A DNA stretch of 64,000 nt from Paracyclopina nana (GCA_019096065.1 JAGUCH010000003.1:10230001-10294000); one strand, 5' to 3'. Positions 14,038 through 26,385 are shown, numbered from the stretch's first letter. Numbers and translations: made by a program. Notes: generated from the letters alone by a model not told the origin.

Positions 14038-15053
14038 GAGCATTTCATCTCATATCATATCATGCTTGAAAAATCCCCAGCTGTGATACCGAAATTGTTA
14101 ACAACAACCCAGAAAAAAATACTCTCCTCTCGTCCCAATTAACGTTGCTAAAGAAAGTTTAGTGCGAGTTGATGAACCTTTCATGGGAAAAAGCTTTTTC
14201 TCCTTCTCTTCAGTGGAAATGTCTTCGAGTCTAGTTAGATCTTCGGTATAGAGAGAGAGCTTCGTTTTTCCGCCGCTGCACCCGAGTGGCGCTGCTTTGT
14301 TTACATCTTGCAGCGCCACTTGATTGCAGCGGGCAAAACAAAATCGACTTGCAATTATTGTGTGCTTTACAACATTAAAGTTAAATTATGCAGGAAATTG
14401 ATGTGTCTCTATATACAGTCTGACCGTTCAAAATTGGACGGTGCAGGAATCAAAAGTTTGTGCCATGAATTCATGAATTTGGAGGCGAAATGGGTATGGT
14501 TGGAAAGCTTGAAACTTTGAACATCTTTTTTGTTTTCTGACAAAATTAAAAATATTAATGTGAATTCCGCGTGACATCAAAAAATAAATGATGCATCAGT
14601 TTTTTTGTGACAATTTTCTGGTTGCCTTAGGAAAATTGAATTTTCCCGGTTTTTTCCTATTTCAATTGATTTTTTCTACTTTTACAAAAAGGTGGAAAAA
14701 GGCTCCATCTTTCCAACGATATCATTTAAAAGTCCTGTATTTAGTGAATATGTGACCAAAAGTTTAGATTCCCGTACCGTCCAATTTTGAACGGTCAGAC
14801 TGTATATGTATGAGAATTAGTACTTAAAAACATATAAATGTACCTGTGTTTCAGAAAATACACACATATCTAAATACTAGTGATAAAATTAAAATTAAAA
14901 AGGTGGAAAATTGCTTTTACGATCTGCATTCTTCCATTTCGTGATGATGGCATAATATAGCCAAAAACCGATATAACCTGGTTGCACTGGCGGCTTCAAG
15001 GCTTTCACTTTGCAATTAAAAATATCCTCTACTTTTCATTCATTTATTTTTCA
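14038..15053. other. Intergenic region with MITE copy 2
   Basis: It lies between the cyclase stop codon and the first supported exon of the next gene. Apart from the element at 14412-14808 I see no coding sequence. The 5' exon(s) of the gene at 15054 are presumably here or were not recognised. Confidence 0.5.
14412..14808. mobile_element. MITE-like element, copy 2
   Basis: Same element as at 598-990: the same inverted ends, the same interior order of A/T-rich blocks and about 90% identity by eye. It starts after TATACAGTCT and ends before AGACTGTATA, so the inverted ends extend a few bases beyond the palindromic core. Scattered substitutions between the two copies suggest they are not very recent. 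Confidence 0.82.
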
Positions 15054-16285
15054 GCAATGGAAATGAGGCAATTTTTCAGTATTTCTGTATGATAGACAAC
15101 CAAGGCCAATTCAGGTTAGCAGAATGCGGAATTCCTCTTGAACTTTGGGGTCAACAACAGCTCGCATAAAATCCACACTGTGGCAACTAAATAAGGCTTG
15201 AAGCAGACCTTCAAAAAGGCAAGGCTAGAAAATATCGAGAAGTTGGAATTGCATGTCAATTCAAAAAGCTGCCAATACGCGATATCTGTACTACAACTGG
15301 AAAACTGGCCAGTTTCTGTTCTCAACTGGAAGGGTCAAGAGTTCAGCACCAATATGGGCTCCAATGTGCCACAAATTGAGCCAATTTTCGCCACCTCCAA
15401 AAGGAGCCAAATGGAGCTAAGTAAGGCCTTGGCATCCCTCGGATTCGGAGCGTGGAACGATCTGGAACCAGGTACATTTTCCTCATATGGAAAATACAAC
15501 TGTATTTGGTATGGTCTATGTATTATGCAGAATCGGACAAGAAATCCACCAACCTAGAATTGTCCATAAAGAAACGGTTGAATACAGCCCTGAATTCGAA
15601 GCTTATGGAGATTGAGCAGAAACGCGAGAAAGCTTTGTTGATTGAAAAAAGTTGGCCAAGATGGCTGAAGGGCCTGAAAAGAGGAAGCTGCTGTACCAGA
15701 AACAACAACAGGAAAACTACCAAAGAAAGAACAAAAAGTCCCCATAGATGAGGAGAGATGTTTGCACGAGTCCTACCAAATCCTTCTGAAGGTATTTAAA
15801 AATATCAGGAAAATTGATTATTTTGTTTGAGCTAAATTTTCATAGCGCAGTTTGAGCTTCGCAAACTGAAGGGTGAATAGAAAGATGAGAGAAAAAATTC
15901 TCATTAAAAGGTCATTTGATCTGGAAAAGTTAGCTAGGAGATTTTTATATTTGCATTTCATACTCAATTTCCGTAAAACAGAATTAGGGTACGATGATTA
16001 TGTTTTAAGCCAAAATGTGTATCTTACATGTAACTCAGTAATGGTTTTTTTATAAAGGAATGTGACATGAGACGAATCCGGAGGGAACGAGAAGCTGAAA
16101 GGTTGAACAGGGCTGAAAGCCAATCCTCCGGAAGATCCGGATCACACTCATCACCACTGACTTCCACAAGTGGGAAAAGTGACAAGAGCAAGAAGATTGA
16201 TGGTGTGGAGCCAGGCCTGGAAGAGGGAGAAGAAAATGATGAAGACTTTTCCAACTTGCTTGCCTCTAATGACTCTGTATTCTGA
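15054..16285 (+). CDS. Unrecognised coiled-coil, acidic-tailed protein (5' incomplete)
   Basis: I do not recognise this protein. Supported exons are about 15054-15113, 15207-15470, 15530-15791 and 16060-16285, each with an AG acceptor and all but the last with a GT donor. The middle part is rich in Lys, Glu and Gln and looks like a coiled coil (KRLNTALNSKLMEIEQKRE). The tail has a Ser-rich stretch, then an acidic end closing in LLASNDSVF and a stop at 16283-16285, with AATAAA just after it. The open frame in the third exon breaks at the A6 run 15645-15650. One extra A gives a continuous Lys/Glu/Gln-rich reading that continues to the donor at 15792. It lies in the same orientation as its neighbours. 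It could be a conserved ciliary or nuclear protein, but nothing in the sequence settles that. Confidence 0.6.
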
Positions 16286-16431
16286 AAATTGAATAAATAT
16301 ATGTGTAACCATGGATTTTCAAAAATAGTTGTCTGCACTCACTTTTTGGCATAGATGGCAGCACCATCACCACATTCACACATGTGCATAAAATCAGCGG
16401 AAGCTGCAGCATTTTTCTGCTACTATAAATC

Positions 16432-18750
16432 ATGGAAAGCAATCAACCCCGTCGATTTCTGCACAAGCTAAAGTATAAAATGTCCACACTGAGCCACTTT
16501 TTCAAGCTCCTCATTGGTGGCAGTTTGGTTGTGATCCTATTGCTAGTTCAAAACTACCATATCATCATGTCAGACCATTTCACAGAGGAGCTCAAAGCTG
16601 CCAATATTTCATCAAAGGAGTTTGCCATAGCTCTCAAAGAATACAGAAAACTCATGGAACTCAAGACCAACTCAGAGCCCAAACTTTCCCAGGATTTTGT
16701 CAAATTAGTGGAAAAGTTCAAGCAATCAGCCTCTCAAGATTTGCTCCAGCAACTCTATCAGGTCAGCAGAGAAGTTGAAATGCAAAAATGCACTTCTTTT
16801 GATTGAATTATATTCCTGCTGCTCAGGTAGAAAAGACAGAAGTTAGCGACATTCACCTGACTGAAGCCAACAATAATGCAAAAAACGAGCCAGTGCCCTT
16901 GAATGAGGCGGAAAATTTCCACTTGGAACTCTTGCAACAGCAAAAGAAGGACTACTTTGAAGCACCTCAACCAGAAGCCTTGGAAGTCAAGCCGAGGCTT
17001 GACTACAACAGTGATGAGACTGTCCAAACAATCATTCGACAGGCTGACATCAAATCACAACAAACGGTGATGACCAAACTGGTCAAATCCTTGCCAGAAT
17101 CTTCATACTATGACCAATGTAATGACTATCGCTTTTTCTTCAATGGATCAAGTTAATCAACATAAGTTTTGTTTTGAAAAATTACAGCGCTACTTCATAG
17201 TGCAGTTTTGGCCAAATAATGCCAAAAGTGGCGTTTTCATAATACATTTGACTCTTTTCTGCCTTGCAGGGTTCCATGTGGCTCAGCACTTGCAGAATGT
17301 GACCAATGAGGACAAACCTAATCCCTATGTACGATGGACCGACAGATGGGAGCCTCTTCCAGAAGACTTTGTGCCCAATTTCCTCTACACTGGGCAAAAC
17401 AGAAGTGTTCCTCAGCCTCTTCTGGTCTACAACAAAGTTCCAAGGGTAAAAAGGCCAACTATCCCAAAACTGCAATTCTTGATTTAATGTACCTCAGGCT
17501 GGCTCTGGAGTTGTGCATACCATCATGAAGGATTTGATGCCCAAGTTGAACTACACTTTTGATCATTTGCCCTCTTCAAACATGCTGCTCAACACTTACA
17601 TGGAATTGGACATTTTCCAGCAAATGTACAGGAAAGCTGGCTCCTCCATGGAGCATTTTGATGGCTTTGTGGCAGACTGCTACTTCAACTATGTGGACGT
17701 TGGTGCCTATGGCTTGTCCAGGGACATGGCAAGGCCCAACTGGATCAATGTAGTTCGTGAGCCAATCAGCAGATTTGTCTCACATTTCTACTACATGGCA
17801 AGAGACTGGCGAATGCAGAACCAAGTTTTGCCCCCAGAAGAAGCCAAGGTATTTTTTCATGAACTTTTTCAAAGAAGTGATGCACATCTTCAGAAAAAGG
17901 CCATTCTTGTGATTGAAGGTCAATAAAGGTCTTTTTCTCTCTCTTGCTGCACATAGAGGTTTGCAGGAGTGGACTTGGACGTCTGTCTGAGACGAAATGG
18001 AGATCCTTGCCAATTTTTCGCGTTGCAATATGAGTTTTTCTGTGGTAACTCGATGGCGTGTCGTCGTGAAGATCGATCTTCAGTCCAAAGGGCCATGTAC
18101 AATGCGGACAGATATTTCAGTGTCTTAGGACTCACCGAGGACCTAGACACTACATTTAGGTGCCATTTTTTAAATCATAATTGCAAAAAATAAAACATAA
18201 TTTTTTGGCTTAGCTTGGCCATAATTGGCCGATTTGGGCAAATTCAATAACAAATTCAATTCTTTACAAATGCATTGAGACATTTACAATTATTGGGGGA
18301 CAATATTCAGAATTTTGGGTTTTGGGTTTATTTTGCCATGAAATTGCAGTATTATCTATTTTATTCGTAATTTTACTTTTTGTCTGACATTAAGGAAAAT
18401 TTGCTCTTTCTTGATAAATTTGCTCCAAAGCAAGCAAAGGCAAATTTTTATGACATAGTCTGGTTTTGCGTTTTTATTTATGATTTTTAAGAGTTTTCAC
18501 CTTTTTGCAGGCTCTTGGAGGCCTACTTGCCTAGGTTTTTGCTGGCGCCACGCAAACGTTCCGTAATCGAGGTAAGCGCAACGGAGACGGACAAATCATC
18601 GAGCAATACAGAGAAAATGTCACGGATCATCCGGATGTTGGCAAGGAAGCCCAGGAAATTCTCAAACAACATGTTCATTTCAGTCGAGAAATTGAGTTCT
18701 ACGAGTTTGCAAAGCAACGATTTCACCGTCAAGTTCAGCGAGTTTTATAG
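16432..18750 (+). CDS. Heparan sulfate/uronyl 2-O-sulfotransferase family (pipe-like), one frameshift
   Basis: It is a Golgi type II membrane enzyme that moves sulfate from PAPS to uronic acid 2-OH groups of glycosaminoglycans. Exons: 16432-16761, 16827-17118, 17270-17445, 17498-17848, 17957-18159 and 18511-18750. The start gives a short cytoplasmic tail and one membrane anchor (LLIGGSLVVILLLVQ), then a long stem. The 5'-PSB region is YNKVPRAGSG, the 3'-phosphate region is VREPISRFVSHFYYM, and a conserved Cys motif is FFCGNSMAC. The last exon starts LLEAYLPRF and then needs one extra T at the T5 run 18536-18540 to give FFAGATQTF and later SREIEFYEFAKQRFHRQ, as in family members. Restored length is about 530 residues, longer than HS2ST because of the stem. 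The family also includes fly pipe; which paralogue this is remains open. The frameshift could be a sequencing error. Confidence 0.88.
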
Positions 18751-19300
18751 CTCAAAATCCTCAATGTGGTAATTCATGATAATTGTATGAGAAGACGAAG
18801 GTAATAATTGACAGGTCGATTTAAGACGTAAATATACATGCATATTAGTCATAACTGCTAGCTGCAATTTGAAGCATCAAGATCAAATCATACAAATTAA
18901 CGCAACGTTCATCTACAACTTTACTTTGCCTGCAATTTGTATTTTGACGTAAGATACATTTTTCTGGCTTATTGTCGTTTACCAATGAAATGACTGCTCA
19001 AATCTATTTTAAATTAGCGTTGTCAGTGCGCAAAACTGAAATATTGAAATATTTAGAAAGGAGCCTAGATTTTTGCTGATTTGGTAGATGACCAAGTGAA
19101 TACATGACATGGTTTATTGAGGGACAGCCGCAATTTTCTTGTATTTACTCCCTTGTCAATTCCATCGGGGTGTAAACTAACCTAATTATACTAGATACAA
19201 TAAAGCAACCAGTATAAAAGTGCTTCTAAGCCTCAGACGCTCGTCAGTACATTATATTGACTCATATAATACAGAAGTTGGTTGTATTCAGGATACAAAA

Positions 19301-20470
19301 ATGAAAGCAGAAGCTCCTTTGTTGAAATCTCTAATTTCTCTCATGATTTTCATGGGCTGCTTGCTTTTCACAGTCTGGCAAAGTTACAAATGCTTTGAAA
19401 AGTTCTTTGCTGAGCCCCAATCCACCATTATTTCCATTGAAAAGCCCTCAGGGCAGATTTTCCCATCTGTAACCATTTGCCCTCAAATGTTTTTGGCCAC
19501 AAGCCAAAGCCAGGCTAAACTTTTGCAATGTGGGATTCCCAGGTAAACTGAATACATTTGTTAATGACTGTATTTTCCTGAAGAAAACACTAATTACAGC
19601 AAGTATGCATATCAGTATTTTGGCCAGTGGACTGGCAATAACAATTGCACTGATGCCAAAGAATTATATGAGAAAGTCCTTATTCCTTTGGAAGAGATCT
19701 TGACAACGATCTCTTACAGTTTCTTCTCTGGCCCACCTTCAACTTTCAATGGAAGCAACTTTTTTGACCAATTGACATGGACTCATTCAGGATCAGACAT
19801 TTTTGGCAGATGCTACCATTTGCACCATTCTGAAGCCATAACTCATCAAAGTGTTTCTGAGGTCGTCCTGGACTTCAAGCAAAATGTGGAAGTCTTCATT
19901 CACTCACCAGGCATTTGGAAGTCCACCATTCAACTGCTTTCATTTGAAATCAAAAGGGGATTCAGATATTTCCTTATTGTAAGCCATGAGGGCTATCACA
20001 TGCTTGATTATCTGGGAGAACCTTGCATAATGGAAAATCCCTATGATTTTGATGCTTGCAATAATTTAGAGCTTGATGCTCAGAGCATTGAGGAAATTGG
20101 ATGTACTTCACCTTTTGGTGCAAATTTGGAGGATATTTGCACAAATGCCACTCTGGGAGCAAAAGCACATAAATTGCACTACAAGTATTTTGGCCCCTAC
20201 AAACAATTGAGCCCTAAGTGTAAGCATCCTTGTAATTACGTCACTACGAGTCTTGTTCAGCAAGGACAAGTTGAAGACCAAGAAAATACGCGAGTGGTTC
20301 ATATCACGTTTCAAGACAAAATTACTGTGATTACCAGCCAATATTTGTACAGTGGGTTGTCTCTTGTGGCCGAAATTGGAGGTTATGTAGGCCTATTTTT
20401 GGGAGTGTCCATCAACCAGATTTCCTCAGTTCTGAATTATGTCATTATGCAAATTGTGAAGCTCTCATAA
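19301..20470 (+). CDS. DEG/ENaC (pickpocket-like) sodium channel subunit
   Basis: It is a trimeric, amiloride-type cation channel subunit of the plasma membrane. Exons are 19301-19542 and 19600-20470, joined in phase (AG|C). The protein has a short N-terminus, a first membrane segment (SLISLMIFMGCLLF), then IFPSVTICP, the standard post-TM1 motif. A Cys-containing extracellular domain follows, then YSGLSLVAEIGGYVGLFLGVS, which matches the pre-TM2 and TM2 region; LGVS sits where family members have the G-x-S selectivity filter. At about 370 residues it is shorter than typical family members (450-600), with a reduced extracellular domain and almost no C-terminal tail. I chose the first in-frame ATG before the membrane segment. 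It reads cleanly, unlike its neighbours. AATAAA lies near 20533. Confidence 0.87.
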
Positions 20471-20979
20471 ATGTAAATTACTTAAAGTTTCTCTTACTTG
20501 CAGGCTATTTTTCATGGGTTACATTCGAGGAAATAAATGAAATATCTTCATTTTCTTGTAAGAAGATGTGTAGAATTTCATATATTTATCATCATTGGAA
20601 GTAAATATTTAGTTCTAAAATTAAGAGATAGGTGAAGCTAAATGCTGTACTGAATAGACTTCAGCGCCACCTTTATGTGATCTATTGAACTAAAAGACTG
20701 GAAAGGGCGTCAGAAAAATAGAAAAAGAGCAAATTGTAGAAAGAGAATTTGTTTATTTTCAGCAGGTCAATTATTGGCACATTCTTAAGAATAAATCAAA
20801 ATATGCTTTACTTTTTCGGTTCACCCTCTATTTTGTTGTTATGGTACGGCATGGCTACTCAGGGACTAGCCAGGTTTTCGCGGCTGAAGGTTTGGCATTT
20901 TCAGTTTGATCAATCAAAACATGGGAAATTAAAGGTGTCTGTTGTTTAGAATTTGCAAATCACAAGAAGGAGCATCAAT
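20471..20979. other. Intergenic, nothing recognised
   Basis: It lies between the channel gene and the macro-domain gene. It contains the AATAAA signal near 20533 and A/T-rich sequence. No coding sequence or repeat is evident. Confidence 0.5.
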
Positions 20980-21819
20980 ATGGCATCCAATGGATGTGTG
21001 GCCTTAACTGACATCCCCACTTGGCAAGATTATTTTCAAATCAAGAAGAAAAGTCTCACTGAAAAAGGCAAGAGCTTCTTTTTGGTGAAATAAAACCTCC
21101 TATTTTGACTTTATTGATTTCAGTCTCAGAAAAGGACAAGAAGGCATTTTTGAAGGACTTTCCAGAGTTGGCCGAGATCAAGGAGAGCTTGGCAGACAAA
21201 GTGAGTTTTTTCCAGGGTGACATCACCAAATTGGAGATTGATGCCATTGTCAATGCTGCCAACAAGAGTCTTCTTGGTGGTGGAGGCGTGGATGGTGCCA
21301 TTCACAGAGCAGCTGGCAAGGAGCTGCTTGAAGAATGCAAATCTCTAAATGGGTGTGAGACAGGCAAAGCAAAAATCACCAAAGGCTACAACTTACCTGC
21401 AAAACGTATATATGCCCCAAAAATGCACATTTCTCAACTCCTATTCCTAATTTGAAAATGTATTTAGATGTGATTCACACAGTTGGGCCTATAGGTGAAT
21501 TCCCCAAGGATTTGGAAAAATGCTACCTCTCTTGTATGGAGCTTTTGGCCAGTCACAACCTGACTACCATTGTAAGATGCATAATTGTATTTTTAACTGT
21601 GTAATGTAATTTATTTTTCTCTTAGGCATTTCCTTGTATAAGTACTGGTGTATATGGCTACCCACCTCAAAATGCAGCCCCAATTGCACTGAGAGCAGTC
21701 AGGCAATTTCTCACTCAAAATCCTGAAAAATCAGTTGAAAGAGTCATTTTTGTGTATTCATGCAGCATGATGTGGACATTTATGAGAAGCAGATGCAATT
21801 GTTATTCCCAGTGTTGTAA
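20980..21819 (+). CDS. MacroD-type ADP-ribose/O-acetyl-ADP-ribose hydrolase
   Basis: MACROD1/2-like enzymes remove mono-ADP-ribose from acidic residues and deacetylate O-acetyl-ADP-ribose. Exons: 20980-21084, 21124-21405, 21468-21571 and 21626-21819. The macro domain is complete: [34 protein letters not shown] (binding loop 1), then PAK.VIHTVGP and [13 protein letters not shown] (loop 2). The end matches the family only if one T is added at the T5 run 21747-21751, which turns [11 protein letters not shown] into a reading with [17 protein letters not shown] and a stop at 21817-21819. The splice phase between exons 1 and 2 also agrees only if one T is missing at 21079-21083. Restored length is about 225-230 residues, normal for a single macro domain with a short lead. 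Confidence 0.9.
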
Positions 21820-22374
21820 ATACTCTTTCTTTTACAGTATTCACTCTCAAAAATATATAAGCCTATCTATATGTGCATTCTCTCGTGATGGTACACAAGT
21901 GTATTTTAAGTTTTAGTTGAAAAGTTAAGCAAAAAGGTTGTTGTGTGTTGAACAACAAGTGTTTTCAATCAAGGGCAGACAAAAGGCATTGATTATATTA
22001 GGAAAGTTCCATTCTGCAGTGCTGCCCCCTAGCTCCCTCAGGTCAAACGAGCTGGTAAAATTAAGGCTAATACCTCATAACTGTTGTATATAAAAGCTAC
22101 AAATGTAAGCTATAGTAATTAGTAATTAAGTGCCATGAAGTGCGTTAAGTGAATTACAAGGAAGGCTTTATCAATAGCCTTGCTTTTGATAGATAATAGA
22201 TAAATTAGACTTTAGTCTAGCAAAGCAGCTTGACTCATTTAGTGAAGTTTTTGACTACATGCCTAGTTACGTAATAGCAATTGACACATGAGACTTCAAA
22301 AGTATTTGTAACACTTGCATTTGTTGCGCATTTTCAACCATAATGAAAGTGATTTGACAAATATAAAAATAGAA
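21820..22374. other. Intergenic, nothing recognised
   Basis: A/T-rich sequence before the nuclear receptor start. I see no gene, repeat or RNA here. Confidence 0.5.
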
Positions 22375-24391
22375 ATGAATGTGTCAGATAAGATTTGTGC
22401 CATTTGCTCAGAAGAGTCAAAAGCCTCATCAAGTTCACTATGGAGGCTTGGCATGCTTCAGTTGCAGGGCTTTTTTAGGCGAGCCCACCAAAAGACCAAG
22501 TGTCCTCAATTCAAGTGCAAAAGCCAATTCCTGTGAGGTCACCCCCAAAACAAGGAGAAAATGCCAGAAATGCAGGTATGACTTGTGCCTCAGGGCTGGC
22601 ATGAGAGCTGAAGCTGTCTTGACAGATGACCAAAAAATGGTGAGATTCAGAAATGCCCTCAAAAAGAAGAAAGACAGCAGTGGCCAATCAAGGCAATCCA
22701 GGCTCCTCAGCAGGAAAACCAGAAGACATTTGAATGACTCCAATGAAGAAGAAATTTCCTCCTCTGATGATTCCATGCTCAGTGATTATGACGAAACAGA
22801 GATAGAGCCCTCAGTGGCAAATGTAATCTTGTCCTGGTATGACAAAAGCCACAGCTTGGTCAAATTTGACCCAGAATTCATGCAAGACTTGATAGCTTAC
22901 CACAAAGGAGATTTGAATGTATTGCTCAGGTGCTCAAGTTGGATAGACCACATGTCAAAGTTGGAATCACAGTACAAAATGTTTGCCAGGCTCAATGAGG
23001 TATTTGCCAAGATACCATCTGAGGCTGACAAGAGCCTGTTGGTATCAAGAAATGCTCCTCTCTATGTACAGCTTGTGTTGATGATGTATTTTAGCCAGGA
23101 TACAGGACACAGGCAAATTCAGTGTCTCTTAGGGCCTCAAGCCCCTAACTTGAGCTTAGAGCTGAAAAAGTCACCATGGCTGAAGTGCACAGAGACTTGT
23201 CTTTGTTCAAGAGAGACCCTCCAGAGTTCCATGAAGATCTTCTCAACAAAATTAATGTGAAAGTCTTGGCTGTGATTGCTCATGTGCTGCTATTTAATTA
23301 TGATGACAGTGTGAGCTTCCAAGAACCCGATGTGATTGGTCAATTACGAAGTGAGGTAGAGTGCAATTTTCCCAACTTGCTTCAAGATTTGGGTGTAACA
23401 GAGGCTGCTCCAGAAATTTCCACGCTATTCCAAGCTTGTCAGCTGATGGCAAAGTTTTACGCGAAAAATCTGAACAGGATCCATGCTTCAAAAATTGAAA
23501 ATGATGCAGTCATGGAGGATCAGCCTATGAATGTCATGCCAATCAGACAAATGGCAGCATTAACCAACAGGTAAATTACAAATATTGAGCTTGAATTGTA
23601 GGGGGCGCTCTTCAGTTCATTAGGTAAACAAGGTGGCCCAGCACGGCAAATTTAAGCAATAATTTACTTTTTCCAGCTTCCTATTTGAAGAGGACCAATG
23701 GCTGAGCAATCAAATCAGCCTTTTGGACTCAGCCTTTGCTTCTGTCAATTTGGGTGAGGAAATCGTCAAAGAAGCAGTCATGTATTCCTTTGAAGTGCCC
23801 TTGTCCAAGCATTTCATGCCTAATTGCTTAAGAGCCATGTTGGAGCGGGTGAGAAGAGTCATGTTGTTTCACCCAGAGTTCACATCTCTGTCAAGCTCAA
23901 ATCAGCAGAAATTATTTGAGAGAAACTGCCTACTTGGAGCAGCTTTGATAGGCTCCAAATGTGAGGCCTTTGACAAAGGCTCAGATCAGCATTACTTCAT
24001 GCTAGGACGAAATGATGTCCAATGGTACAAAGACACTTACAGGGGCGTTTATGAGGACACCCAACTCAAGAAAGTCACCATGGGAGATGCCAACCAATTC
24101 TCCAAAATCCTAAGCCCTCAAATGGTTCAAGAACATGCTAGACTCTCTTGTGAAATTGGCTCAGCTGTCAAGAATGATGTAGCATTCAAATTGTCTTGCT
24201 TAATGCTCCTGTTTTCTGGAGTTGAGGGTATGCCCGAAATTGAAAAACTGGCCAAATCTTATGCTCATGCCATACAACGCCAACAAACGAAAAATGCCAA
24301 AACTGGGGAAATGTTTTATTCCTCATTATTGAGATGTGTTGACAATATTCAGAAATTGTCTGAAATCATGAAAAAGCTTGCTACAGTTTAG
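22375..24391 (+). CDS. Nuclear receptor with several frame breaks in or near the DNA-binding domain
   Basis: It is a ligand-type transcription factor. Exons are 22375-23570 and 23677-24391. The zinc-finger region is split between two frames: one gives DKICAICSEES, the next HYGGLACFSCRAF, the first again FFRRAHQKTKCPQFKC, and the second CEVTPKTRRKCQKCRYDLCL. All eight zinc Cys are present if the frames are joined, with P-box CFSCRAF. An acidic hinge follows, then a helical ligand-binding-type domain with a second, distal frame break at the A5 run 23165-23169; one extra A gives LKKVTM, and the same LKKVTM wording recurs later in the protein. The domain after 23677 is open and ends at 24391. Breaks: 22415-22430, T6 at 22471-22476, 22515-22535 and 23165-23169. 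It resembles the receptor at 38.8-46.3 kb in its SCRAFFRR box. It may be a real gene with consensus errors or a young pseudogene. Confidence 0.75.
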
Positions 24392-24766
24392 TTAACTTAT
24401 GCTTTGCAACTGCTAAAATTGCTTACGATTTGTTTAAAAAGTACAAATACTATGTCGTTTGATCTCTGTTTGCATAAATACTAATTGTTCATAGAAGAAT
24501 TAATATTATTATTTACCTCATTTAGAATTTCATTGTGATTGGATTCTCACTGGGTAAGCGTCTCTGTGTTTGTTTATTCAGATGCGCGCAGGACGCAAGA
24601 GAATAAAGGGGAATCACGCAACCTTTCTTATAATAAAAATTCCTTATCTTATTGGATACACAACAATTGCTGCTCATGATGAAAATGATGTGTGCAATTG
24701 CGGCCAATTTTAAAATTGCATCACAAATTCAAAAACAATATTCCTAATTAACAAATTGTTTCAAAA

Positions 24767-26374
24767 ATGGACTCTGAAGCTCAATTAAGCAGAGGAAAAA
24801 AGCTTTTTTGGGTGTCAGCATAGCATCAGGTAATTGTGTGTTACTGCAATTTTCAGCAGAGAAATAGTCTTTTTCTTTAGCTTATTGTGTTTGGGGGCTG
24901 CTAATTTCACTCCAACCTCCATTTTACCCGTCTGAGGCTGAAAAAGGGAGCTACTCCATCACAAGTAAATCATTCTCACTTGCACCCATTCTAAATACCA
25001 ACAAAAACTTTCAGTATGGATTTGTTTTTGGCATTGCCAATTTGGCAGCTTTTCTGTGTGCTCCCATTTTCGGGAGATTTGGCACCAAAATTGGCCCCAA
25101 ACTACTGTACAATTCTGGAGCTTATTTGCAAGGCTTTTGTGGTATTGCCTTTGGGTTTTTGACCTACGTTGAGGATGCCAACTTATTCATTGGCTTATCT
25201 TATTTTCTGAGGTAAGTAAACTAACAGTTTTATTTGCTGCAAAAACTAACATGCTTCTAGAGCTCTTGGTGGAATTGCAGATGTGGCAGCTTGGGGAGCA
25301 GTTTTGAGCATTTTGCTGAAACTTTTCCCAGACAAAGTTTCTTCAGTACTTTCCTGGACTGAAATGTTTTTTGGGCTTGGTTACATGATGGGTAACAAAA
25401 AATTACAAGTCTTCTGCTGCTCATTTAAAAATATTAATTTAGGGCCAGCTTTGGGTGCTTTATTGTACAATTTGGGAGGATTTATGCTGCCATTTTTGGT
25501 AGTGGGCTGTATTGGTGTTTTGGTGGCTACAGCTTTGCTCTTTGCCATTCCAAATGTGAAACCAACTGAGGAGAAAAAGATGCCACCAGGAAATCCCTGA
25601 CTTTTCTTGGACATTGCCAAATCCCCATCCATTTCTTTACCCTTTTTGGACCTGTTGATTTGCTTCTTTGGCAATGGGATGATTGCTTCCATGCTAGAGC
25701 CTCACTTGGCTGAAGCTGGTGCCAATCCCAACCAAGTTGGGCTCACTTTTCTCATTTTTGGGGCTGTATTCATGATTGCCACTCCCATTGCAGGATTTGT
25801 AAGCTTAGAAAATTTGCCAATTTGAATTTGGTGAGATTAATTGCCAATTTTCAGCTTTGTGACTATTTCACCCATGCATCTTTTGTTTCTGTGCTGGGCA
25901 ACTGTTTATTGGCACTGGCCTTCATTTTCCTTGGGCCTTTGCCTTCAGTGGATCTAATTCCAACTTGGCAGTCAATTACAATTTCAGCTGCTTTTGTGGC
26001 TTTAGGATATGGCTCAGTTTTGGTATCTACGTTTGGTCGGGCTCAAACAGCTGCTATTAAACTGGGATTCTCTCCTGACATAGAAACCTATCTCCTCATA
26101 TCAGGTGAAAAACTTTTAAGGCATATAACTTAGTATGTGAAAATATTTATTTTCTCCTTTATACTATAGGCATGTGGTCAACGTCATTTTATTTTGGCAA
26201 TTTTTGGGCCCCACAATTGCTGGATTTCTAGTGGATGCATTTGGATTCAGATCTGCGACAATTGTTTTCTTGTGTGCTTTCATTCTGGCACTTTGCGTGG
26301 ATTTGGCAGAATTGTCAGTGAGCATTTGGAGAAAGCAGCACCATTCGTCTCAAGGATATGAAAATATCGACTAA
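24767..26374 (+). CDS. MFS transporter, SLC18B1 (vesicular amine transporter)-like
   Basis: It is a 12-TM proton-coupled antiporter; SLC18B1 members transport polyamines into vesicles. Exons: 24767-24829, 24881-24964, 25015-25211, 25261-25391, 25443-25798, 25855-26104 and 26170-26374. Landmarks are ISLQPPFYPSEAE, then YGFVFGIANL with FGRFGTKIGPK (the MFS loop 2-3 motif), RALGGIADVAAWGA, GLGYMMGPALGALLYN and, near the end, WSTSFYFGNF and LGPTIAGFLVD. Four breaks need explaining: one T missing at T6 24804-24809, two A's at A5 24941-24945, one T at T5 26201-26205, and an in-frame TGA at 25598-25600 between the two halves. Splice phases agree only with the restored bases. It ends TCGACTAA at 26374. 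Either an error-ridden consensus or a recently damaged gene. Confidence 0.82.
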
Positions 26375-26385
26375 TAAATACTTCT

